The notes under the pieces were generated by a model. That model was given only the letters and a program-made list of their open reading frames with translations, was not told the origin of the DNA and ran no database searches. From NCBI RefSeq assembly GCF_008806975.1, contig NZ_CP031728.1, positions 1,178,001 through 1,242,000 of the forward strand: DNA of 64,000 nucleotides, written 5' to 3'. Source of the DNA: Cellvibrio sp. KY-GH-1. GTDB lineage: Bacteria; Pseudomonadota; Gammaproteobacteria; Pseudomonadales; Cellvibrionaceae. Below, in pieces: positions 57,779 through 64,000 of the stretch; the stretch's first letter is position 1; each line of letters opens with the position of its first letter. The position numbers and the translations under genes were made by a program.

Positions 57779-58270
57779 TTAAAGAATTTCACTGACAGCA
57801 ATATGCGACTCATCATGGTGATGGCCGCTAGCAACACGTATATCTTGCCGCTGACGCACCGCTTGAATATCGTTACGCGCCACCAGATCTGCGAGGGTAA
57901 TTTCACTCAGGAAACGATGAATTTGGGCACTCAGATCTTCCCAGAGATGATGGGTCAAACACACTTCACCCTCATGGCAATTGCCTTTCCCTTCACAACG
58001 CGTCGCATCCAGGGATTCACTAACAGCATCCACCACCTGGGCGATAGATATCTCCTTTGTACTACCCTCCAACCGATACCCACCGCCGGGACCGCGCACA
58101 CTCTTAACTAGCTTGAAGTGGCGCAAACGCGCAAATAGCTGCTCCAGGTAAGACAGAGAAATCCCCTGACGGGCAGAAATATCGGCCAGGCTAACCGGGC
58201 CCTGATCACAGTGCAGCGCCAAATCCAGCATCGCAGTTACAGCATAGCGGCCTTTGGTGGTGAGTCTCAT
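57779..58270 (-). CDS. iscR: Fe-S cluster-sensing regulator IscR
   Basis: ATG 58270 gives [20 protein letters not shown], the exact family start. The 163-residue Rrf2 regulator has the winged helix (1-80) and cluster ligands C92, C98, C104 and H107, the same spacing as in E. coli. Holo-IscR represses its own operon, and apo-IscR activates suf genes in E. coli. Here one operon holds both sets. An IscR-type site overlaps the promoter upstream. Confidence 0.97.
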   Translation of the reverse strand: MRLTTKGRYAVTAMLDLALHCDQGPVSLADISARQGISLSYLEQLFARLRHFKLVKSVRGPGGGYRLEGSTKEISIAQVVDAVSESLDATRCEGKGNCHEGEVCLTHHLWEDLSAQIHRFLSEITLADLVARNDIQAVRQRQDIRVASGHHHDESHIAVSEIL

Positions 58271-58350
58271 AAGCAGAAACGCCTCGAAAAATATCCCGGG
58301 AGCAATCGTTAATCGTGGTAAATAGCGAACCATGATCCTGCCACGGCTCT

Positions 58351-58389
58351 AATTCCGAGTATTTTACTCAAGTATTCTGTCTTTTCCAA
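58351..58389 (-). promoter_or_regulatory. iscR operon promoter with overlapping type 1 IscR site
   Basis: On the minus strand, -35 TTGGAA (58384-58389) and -10 TAAAAT (58361-58366) are 17 nt apart. A dyad GAGTA-ttt-TACTC (58357-58369) overlaps the -10 box. The 25-bp window 58351-58375 agrees with the E. coli type 1 IscR consensus at about 20 positions (ATACTTGA half-site well kept). Holo-IscR binding would block this promoter, giving feedback control of the whole isc-suf operon. Confidence 0.65.
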
Positions 58390-58435
58390 CGCCAAATCCG
58401 ATTCAAGCCGGGCCACATCTATGAATGGAGGCCAA

Positions 58436-59263
58436 TTAATCCGGTTTTTTCTCGTCTTTTACCAATTCGCGCATGGATTCCAAGCCCGGATTTAGGCCGA
58501 GCTTGGTCATGACTTTACTGCTGTAATGCACATAGTTCTGCATAGCGGTTAGGACACCGCGCAGGATATTCAACTCCATCTGGTCCATACGAATGCGGTT
58601 ATAGAGGCGACGCAGACGGGTCATAGTCTGTTTGGGGTTGTCGCGATCCAGGAAGTCCAACTCAGCCAGAGTTTGCTCCAGATGGTCGTAGTACATCTCC
58701 ATCGCTTTGGGTTCAGCGGGCGGCATATCCCACTGATATTGCGGAAGGGTATTACCTTCAGCAGCCAACAAATAGGCCATACGTATCTCGTAACAGATTA
58801 CCTGTACGGCAGTTGCAAGGTTTAAAGAGCTGTATTCAGGGTTGGCAGGGATATGAACATGGTAATTACATTTATACAATTCTTCATTGGTCAGGCCGCG
58901 ATCTTCGCGCCCAAACACCACGGCCACCTCGTGGTTCGCCGCCTCGGACCATACGCTTTCGCCGCACTTGCGCGGGTCTAAAAGCGGCCAGGGAATACGG
59001 CGCTCACGCGCACTGGTACCCACTACCAGACCGCAACCGGCAATAGCCTCATCGAGGGTATCTACGACCACCGCGTTATCCAACACATCAGTGGCGCCAG
59101 CTGAACGCCAAACGGCCTTATCCGATGGATAATCTTGCGGAGCAACCAGATACAGCCGCGATAAGCCCATATTTTTCATCGCCCGCGCAGTACCGCCGAT
59201 GTTGCCGGGATGACTGGTATTAACCAGTACAATACGAATGTTAGAAAATGGCTGAGCAGACAT
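58436..59263 (-). CDS. trmJ: tRNA (cytidine/uridine-2'-O-)-methyltransferase TrmJ
   Basis: ATG 59263 (MSAQPFSNIRIVLV) gives 275 residues. TrmJ is a SPOUT knot methylase that modifies position 32 of tRNAs. NTSHPGNIGGTARAMKNMGL, VVFGREDRGLTNEEL and PANPEYSSLNLATAVQVICYE are the three SpoU motifs. The suhB-trmJ-iscR order is the same as in E. coli. Confidence 0.96.
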   Translation of the reverse strand: MSAQPFSNIRIVLVNTSHPGNIGGTARAMKNMGLSRLYLVAPQDYPSDKAVWRSAGATDVLDNAVVVDTLDEAIAGCGLVVGTSARERRIPWPLLDPRKCGESVWSEAANHEVAVVFGREDRGLTNEELYKCNYHVHIPANPEYSSLNLATAVQVICYEIRMAYLLAAEGNTLPQYQWDMPPAEPKAMEMYYDHLEQTLAELDFLDRDNPKQTMTRLRRLYNRIRMDQMELNILRGVLTAMQNYVHYSSKVMTKLGLNPGLESMRELVKDEKKPD

Positions 59264-59392
59264 AGGTTTCTCTCGCAGAATGCCGAATGTATATAGAAGT
59301 CGCATGAATTGAGGTCACGCGAAGCGGCGCGCAGTATACAGACACCTGAGATTTGCCTCCAGTTATCGCTAGCAGACACGCTCGCTTGCCGC

Positions 59393-59398
59393 TATAAT
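59393..59398 (+). promoter_or_regulatory. Probable -10 box of suhB
   Basis: TATAAT followed by a GC-rich discriminator (GCGCCCCC) lies in the trmJ-suhB divergent region. No good -35 box is seen. The leader to suhB would be about 125 nt, with a short AGGCG/CGCCT hairpin near 59415-59432. Confidence 0.45.
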
Positions 59399-59530
59399 GC
59401 GCCCCCTTGGTGTGAGGCGCTTAAGCCGCCTGCGACCCCCGCTCTTTTACAACCCCCGATCTCGAATGAGTACCGCAAGGTCAACTCATCGCATTCTGGT
59501 TATTCAGTAAACCCTTATTTCCGGTGCTTT

Positions 59531-60334
59531 ATGGAACCCATGATTAACATCGCTCTGCGTGCTGGCCGCAAAGCTGCAGAATTGATTGAACGTGCATTTG
59601 AGCGCGTTGACCTGCTCACCATCGAGACCAAAAGTCGCAACGACTTCGTCACCGAAGTTGATAAAGCGGCCGAAAAAGAAATTATCTACAACCTCCGTAA
59701 AGCCTACCCTGACCACAGCTTCCGTGGCGAAGAAGGCGGCTCCCAACCCGGCAAAAACTCCGATTATGAATGGATCATCGATCCACTCGATGGCACCACG
59801 AATTTTATTCACGGTGTTCCGCACTTTTCTATCTCCATTGCCTGCAAATACAAGGGCCAGCTCGAGCATGCGGTTATTATCGACCCAATCAAGCGCGAAG
59901 AATTTACCGCGAGCCGTGGCCGCGGTGCGACCTTAAATGGCCGTCGCTTACGCGTTTCCAGTCGCCGTGGACTTGAAGGCGCCCTGATCGGCACCGGCAT
60001 TCCTTTCAGCGGTTATGCACTTGAGCATATTGGCCCCTACCTCGCCTGCGTACAAGAAATTGCCGGCCAAACGTCCGGTATTCGCCGCTGTGGTTCTGCC
60101 GCTCTGGATCTCGCATATGTAGCTGCTGGTCGCTTTGATGCTTTCTGGGAAATGAATTTGAATGAGTGGGATATTGCTGGCGGGATTCTGTTGGTGAAAG
60201 AAGCGGGTGGCCTGGTCAGCGATTTCAACGGTGGCGCTGATTACCTGGAAACCGGCCACATTGTGTGCGGCTCACCCAAAGTGTTCAAACCGATTCTCCA
60301 AATCGTGCAAAAAAATCTCGGCCATTTGAAATAA
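59531..60334 (+). CDS. suhB: Inositol-1-monophosphatase SuhB
   Basis: ATG 59531 (MEPMINIALRAGRKAAELI) matches the family start; the frame upstream is leader. SuhB is a Mg2+-dependent inositol monophosphatase that, in E. coli, also joins the rRNA antitermination complex. Motifs: E-E-G-G, IDPLDGTTNFIHG and WDIAGGILLVKEAGG, with all metal ligands. Length is 267. A strong terminator follows. Confidence 0.96.
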   Translation: MEPMINIALRAGRKAAELIERAFERVDLLTIETKSRNDFVTEVDKAAEKEIIYNLRKAYPDHSFRGEEGGSQPGKNSDYEWIIDPLDGTTNFIHGVPHFSISIACKYKGQLEHAVIIDPIKREEFTASRGRGATLNGRRLRVSSRRGLEGALIGTGIPFSGYALEHIGPYLACVQEIAGQTSGIRRCGSAALDLAYVAAGRFDAFWEMNLNEWDIAGGILLVKEAGGLVSDFNGGADYLETGHIVCGSPKVFKPILQIVQKNLGHLK

Positions 60335-60360
60335 TTTTTGCGCAAATCACTGAAATAAAT

Positions 60361-60387
60361 AAAACCGGAGCTCAAATCTCCGGTTTT
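60361..60387. terminator. Bidirectional terminator between suhB and the chemoreceptor gene
   Basis: AAAACCGGAG/CTCCGGTTTT (10 bp, 7-nt loop) with T-runs on both strands. Confidence 0.93.
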
Positions 60388-60411
60388 TTATTTTGGCATC
60401 AAACAAAATAA

Positions 60412-62052
60412 TTAAACTTTGAATTGCCCTACGAGCTGTCGCAATTGAGTCGACAATTGATTCAGGCGCTGACTTTCCATAGCAGTTTTGGATGCACCTT
60501 CAGCAGCATTCATTGCTAATGTATTGATCTGAACAAGATTTCGATCAATTTCAGACGTAACGGAACTTTGCTCTTCCGCCGCGGTTGCGATTTGCGTCGC
60601 CATATCAGCAATTTCTCTTACCGCTGAACTAATACTGGATAACGAATTTCCCGCATCATTCGCGGAGGCCATTGCATCTTGCATATGTACTTCGCTATTA
60701 CCCATTGCACCAACGGCATGCTGAACGCCCGCCTGTAATTTACCCAACATACCCTGAATATCGCCCGTGGACTGCTGGGTTCTGCTTGCGAGAGTCCGGA
60801 CTTCATCTGCCACCACCGCAAATCCCCTGCCCTGCTCACCAGCGCGTGCCGCTTCAATTGCCGCGTTCAGAGCCAGCAAGTTGGTTTGCTCGGCAACCCC
60901 CCGAATTACATCAATCACCGATGTCACGTTTTTCGCCTCACCCTCCAGCTTCGCCATAAATTCAGCAGTTTCATGAATGCGAGTGGCAAGACCCTGCACG
61001 TGCTCAACCGCAACGCGAATTCGCTCTTGCCCTGCCTCGGTAATTTCGGTGGCATCCTTGGTGTTTTGCGCGGTACTGCTGGTGTTACGAGCGACCTCTT
61101 GAATCGCCATTGTCAATTCGTTTACTGCCGTCACTACCATGGTAATTGCGTGGCATTGTTCATCGGCAGCTTTTTGGCTACTACTGGATACACTCAGCAA
61201 AGATTCTGCCGCTTTGGAAACTTCATTGGTGTTTTGCAGTACGCTGGCAATAATGCGCTGGAGCTTTTCCATAAACACATTCACATGCTTGGACAATTCA
61301 CCCAGCTCATCGTTCGTCGTTACCGGCACACGAATCGTAAGGTCGCCATCACCTTCAGCAATATTCTGAATACGATCGCTGATTCCACGCACTTGATTGG
61401 CAACTATTAAGGGTAGGAAGAAGGCCGCCAACAAACTCACTGCTGTTGCGACAACAACAATTATTAGTAGTTGGCTCGAACTATTCTTCAGGTTGTGATC
61501 AATCTCTTGCGTGTATTCATCTACATATACCAAGCGCCCTTCCTGCAATTCGTCAATATAGTCTCGCAAATTCTGGAAGGCATCTGCCGCAGCGCCATAG
61601 GATTTTTGTAACGCAGCGGCCTTACTCGTTTCGTTGCTCAGGCGAGCGTTATTGATTACATCATCGGCCAGCGTTTTCCAGGCGGTATAGCGCCGCGTGA
61701 ACTCTTCACGTTCCGCAGACGTAGAAGTATTGGAAAGCTCAAGCGATTGATAAACCCGATCCTGTGCTTGTTTGGCGTTATCTGCTTGCTCAGTGATGAG
61801 CGAACTGTATTGACTGGCATCAACTTGTAGCAAGGCGCGCTCAGCAGTTAATGCTTGATACAAATCGCGGTCGGCTTGAATTAATAATTGAATTTCGGGT
61901 AGGTTTACTTTGGCAATTGCCTCCGCATTTCCCCCCAGAAGGCGGCTGGTACCTATCGCATGGACACCCATGTACAAAACCAGTGTTACTAACAACAACA
62001 ACGGAAGTCTTAGCTTCCAGCGCAAACTTAATCCCTCGTACCAGGACAACAT
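60412..62052 (-). CDS. Methyl-accepting chemotaxis protein
   Basis: ATG 62052 has GAGG 6 nt upstream and gives 546 residues; an ATG four codons earlier lacks such a site. TM1 lies near residues 13-33, a helical periplasmic ligand domain (four-helix-bundle type) covers about 35-190, and TM2 is near 193-215. A HAMP domain follows, with D-G-D-L-T, then the cytoplasmic coiled coil with the signalling tip [20 protein letters not shown] and [18 protein letters not shown]. It signals to CheA/CheW; the ligand is unknown. Confidence 0.94.
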   Translation of the reverse strand: MLSWYEGLSLRWKLRLPLLLLVTLVLYMGVHAIGTSRLLGGNAEAIAKVNLPEIQLLIQADRDLYQALTAERALLQVDASQYSSLITEQADNAKQAQDRVYQSLELSNTSTSAEREEFTRRYTAWKTLADDVINNARLSNETSKAAALQKSYGAAADAFQNLRDYIDELQEGRLVYVDEYTQEIDHNLKNSSSQLLIIVVVATAVSLLAAFFLPLIVANQVRGISDRIQNIAEGDGDLTIRVPVTTNDELGELSKHVNVFMEKLQRIIASVLQNTNEVSKAAESLLSVSSSSQKAADEQCHAITMVVTAVNELTMAIQEVARNTSSTAQNTKDATEITEAGQERIRVAVEHVQGLATRIHETAEFMAKLEGEAKNVTSVIDVIRGVAEQTNLLALNAAIEAARAGEQGRGFAVVADEVRTLASRTQQSTGDIQGMLGKLQAGVQHAVGAMGNSEVHMQDAMASANDAGNSLSSISSAVREIADMATQIATAAEEQSSVTSEIDRNLVQINTLAMNAAEGASKTAMESQRLNQLSTQLRQLVGQFKV

Positions 62053-62151
62053 GGCATACCTCATTTACTTTCAACGAATTTAGTTCCAGCAAACTGTGCT
62101 GGCATTAAAAGTCTAGTCGTAAACCAGGAAATTGCCCTTAAATAAGGCACA

Positions 62152-62190
62152 GCTCAGGTATTTATACTCAGGTAAATACCGGAATTGAGC
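62152..62190. other. Hairpin between gabD and the chemoreceptor gene
   Basis: GGTATTTA (62157-62164) pairs perfectly with TAAATACC (62173-62180), and outer arms GCTCA/TGAGC extend it. It follows the gabD stop by about 11 nt but lacks a T-run, so it is a weak terminator or an RNA-stabilising hairpin. Confidence 0.45.
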
Positions 62191-62200
62191 CGAACAACCA

Positions 62201-63685
62201 TTAAGAAAAAGTTTCACATAGATATTTAATATCAAGGTAATCATCCAATCCATAGCGAGAACCTTCACGCCCCCAACCAGATTGTTTAATACCACCAAAG
62301 GGGGCCGCCGCATTGGAAATCAAACCGGTATTCACACCCACCATTCCGGTTTGTAATTGGTCACAAAGTCGCTTGATACGATTCGTATCGCGCGTATAAA
62401 AATACGCGGCCAAGCCATAATCCGAGGCGTTGGCCAATTGAATTGCCTGCACTTCGGTGGCAAAAGGAATCAAACCTATCACTGGCCCAAAAATTTCTTC
62501 GCACGCGAGGCGCGCATCTTGTGTAACATCAACCAATACCGTTGGTGCAAAGAAATTATCTTGAGCACCATGCCCTGCTGGATGGGCTTGGAAAGAGTTT
62601 TGAATAGGCGTTTGAAAAGCTATCCGCGCTCCACGCCGAACTGCATCATCCACAAACCCCTGCACCTTTTCTTTTGCGCGCAAAGAAATTAATGGCCCGA
62701 CAGTTACCTCATCGTCAAAACCATTGCCCAGCTTGAGTGCCTGCATACCCGCCGTGAGTTTTTGGCAGAATAGATCATAGACAGATTGATGAATATAAAA
62801 ACGATTAGCGCAGACACAAGTCTGCCCGGCATTACGAAATTTTGCAGCAATTGCTCCGGCCACGGCCGCATCCAGATCCGCATCATCAAAAACAATAAAA
62901 GGCGCATTTCCTCCAAGCTCTAGCGTTATGCGTTTTACACCCGGCGCACATTGGGCAATTAGCGTTTTACCTACCGCGGTTGATCCGGTAAAAGACAATT
63001 TACGCACGTGGGTGTTGGTTGTGAATTCCACTCCAATTGCCTGCGCGTGAGCTGAAGGTAATATGTTGATTACACCAGCAGGAATACCAGCCTCGAGTGC
63101 AAGCTGGGCTAATGCTAACGCCGACAAGGGAGTTTCTGCCGCTGGCTTGGCAACTACCGCACAACCCGCCGCTAACGCCGGCGCAAGCTTGCGCGCGAGC
63201 ATCGCGCAGGGAAAATTCCAGGGCGTAATCGCAGCAACCACACCCACCGGCTGTTTGATAACGTGAATGCGCTGGTTATTCGCTAACGGCGGAATTACAT
63301 CGCCATAAATACGTTTGGCCTCCTCCGCAAACCACTCGATGTAACTTGCCCCATAGGCAATTTCGGCTCGCGCTTCCGCAAGCGGCTTGCCTTGCTCCAG
63401 CGTGAGCAACTGCGCCAGAGCCTCTTGATTCTGCATGACTAGATCAAACCAACAACGCAATAGGCGGCTGCGCTCATTTGCCGCTTTTTCTGCCCAAGTA
63501 ATTTGTGCGCGCACTGCTGCATCAATCGCGCGCGTCGCATCTGCGGGTGTTGCATTGGCAACCTGCGCGATTGGTTCACCCGTCGCCGGATTAACCACAG
63601 CGAAGGTTTTTTCATCGGCAGACAAACACCATTCGCCATCAATTAACAGCTGATTTTTAATGAATGATGAGTAAGCAACAATCAT
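62201..63685 (-). CDS. gabD: NAD(P)-dependent succinate-semialdehyde dehydrogenase
   Basis: The 494-residue aldehyde dehydrogenase has ITPWNFPCAMLARKLAPALAAGC, the NAD-binding FTGSTAVGK, the catalytic Glu in ELGGNAPFIVFDDADLD and catalytic Cys in AGQTCVCANRFY. Those blocks and the C-terminal PFGGIKQSGWGREGSRYGLDDYLDIKY place it in the GabD group, which oxidises succinate semialdehyde to succinate. No gabT or other GABA gene lies next to it, so glutarate or other semialdehydes are also possible. Confidence 0.9.
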   Translation of the reverse strand: MIVAYSSFIKNQLLIDGEWCLSADEKTFAVVNPATGEPIAQVANATPADATRAIDAAVRAQITWAEKAANERSRLLRCWFDLVMQNQEALAQLLTLEQGKPLAEARAEIAYGASYIEWFAEEAKRIYGDVIPPLANNQRIHVIKQPVGVVAAITPWNFPCAMLARKLAPALAAGCAVVAKPAAETPLSALALAQLALEAGIPAGVINILPSAHAQAIGVEFTTNTHVRKLSFTGSTAVGKTLIAQCAPGVKRITLELGGNAPFIVFDDADLDAAVAGAIAAKFRNAGQTCVCANRFYIHQSVYDLFCQKLTAGMQALKLGNGFDDEVTVGPLISLRAKEKVQGFVDDAVRRGARIAFQTPIQNSFQAHPAGHGAQDNFFAPTVLVDVTQDARLACEEIFGPVIGLIPFATEVQAIQLANASDYGLAAYFYTRDTNRIKRLCDQLQTGMVGVNTGLISNAAAPFGGIKQSGWGREGSRYGLDDYLDIKYLCETFS

Positions 63686-63708
63686 CGCAAATAAATTTCC
63701 AAAAAAAT

Positions 63709-64000
63709 TTAGGCAGGTTTTTTCGCAATGGGTTTAACACCCACTTTGCGCACACTATTGCCGTCAACTTCCGCGATAGTCCACAACATACCGCTCCATT
63801 CAGATTTATCGCCCACGACCGGCTTGCCCCCCACCATCTCGGTAATTAGCTCACCCAATGTGACATGGGACTCGTAGCCCTTCATATCGAGACGATAGAG
63901 CATGGCGAGATCACGCAGCTCGGCATCGCCCTGAATAATAAAGTCACCAAAGAAACTGACATCCAAGGTGCGCTTGGGCGCCTCGCTGAACAATTTACCC
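63709..64000 (-). CDS. C-terminal end of a CvrA/NhaP2-type K+/H+ antiporter (partial)
   Basis: The frame enters from beyond the window and ends at 63709, giving 96 residues. They match the C-terminal transporter-associated domain of CvrA/NhaP2 antiporters: SFFGDFIIQGDAELRDLAMLY, TLGELITEMVGGKPVVGD and a final TIAEVDGNSVRKVGVK. The membrane part and RCK-like domain lie outside the window. The assignment rests on this domain only. Confidence 0.7.
   Translation of the reverse strand, partial: GKLFSEAPKRTLDVSFFGDFIIQGDAELRDLAMLYRLDMKGYESHVTLGELITEMVGGKPVVGDKSEWSGMLWTIAEVDGNSVRKVGVKPIAKKPA

Overview
The window comes from a gammaproteobacterium, most likely Cellvibrio or a close relative in the Cellvibrionaceae. 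The signs are a GH18 chitinase with CBM5/12-type and CBM73-like modules joined by poly-serine linkers, a poly-serine linker even inside RodZ, a large GH3 beta-glucosidase, and Pseudomonas-like housekeeping gene order (pepA-holC, ndk-rlmN-pilW-rodZ-ispG-hisS-yfgM-bamB-der, an RssB/RssC-type pair). All calls rest on reading the sequence and on knowledge of the families; no database was searched.

Layout. 1-7149: end of a PAS histidine kinase, then queA-tgt-secD-secF, with no yajC between tgt and secD. 7319-9743: an accessory cassette of a MerR regulator with two TipAS-like domains, a class I methyltransferase and a VOC protein. 9937-10023: tRNA-Leu(CAA) with clear promoter and terminator. 10170-11566: a cyclase-FHA protein and an RDD membrane protein. 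11581-16683: lptFG facing away from pepA-holC and a small hypothetical gene. 16703-24191: a sugar-efflux-type MFS transporter, rbgA, a DUF4380 lipoprotein, cnoX, yaeQ, a pseudouridine synthase and a DUF418 membrane protein.

24286-34854 is a carbohydrate island: chitinase, alginate-export-type porin, GH3 beta-glucosidase, glucokinase, LacI-family regulator and a FucP-family glucose transporter. A perfect 18-bp palindrome lies between the GH3 gene and glk, and a closely related site lies upstream of the chitinase, which suggests shared control by LacI-type repressors. A promoter for the transporter and a possible sigma-54 promoter for the porin are also visible.

34889-42054: moaCDE, dusA, tal, a TerB-like gene, an RssB-type phosphatase with its STAS partner, and der. 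42202-60334 is the conserved der-bamB-yfgM-hisS-ispG-rodZ-pilW-rlmN-ndk ... iscR-trmJ-suhB block. Here the usual iscU-iscA-hscB-hscA-fdx genes are replaced by sufB-C-D-S-A-T-E, while iscR and an IscS-type desulfurase remain. The sufD frame is broken at a run of seven G's. A promoter with an overlapping IscR-type site precedes iscR. 60412-64000: a chemoreceptor, a succinate-semialdehyde dehydrogenase and the end of a CvrA/NhaP2-type antiporter.

The most notable items are the hybrid isc/suf operon with its frameshifted sufD, the operator pair in the carbohydrate island, the GH3 enzyme that lacks a signal peptide, the tandem-TipAS regulator cassette, and the cyclase-FHA protein with a changed transition-state residue.
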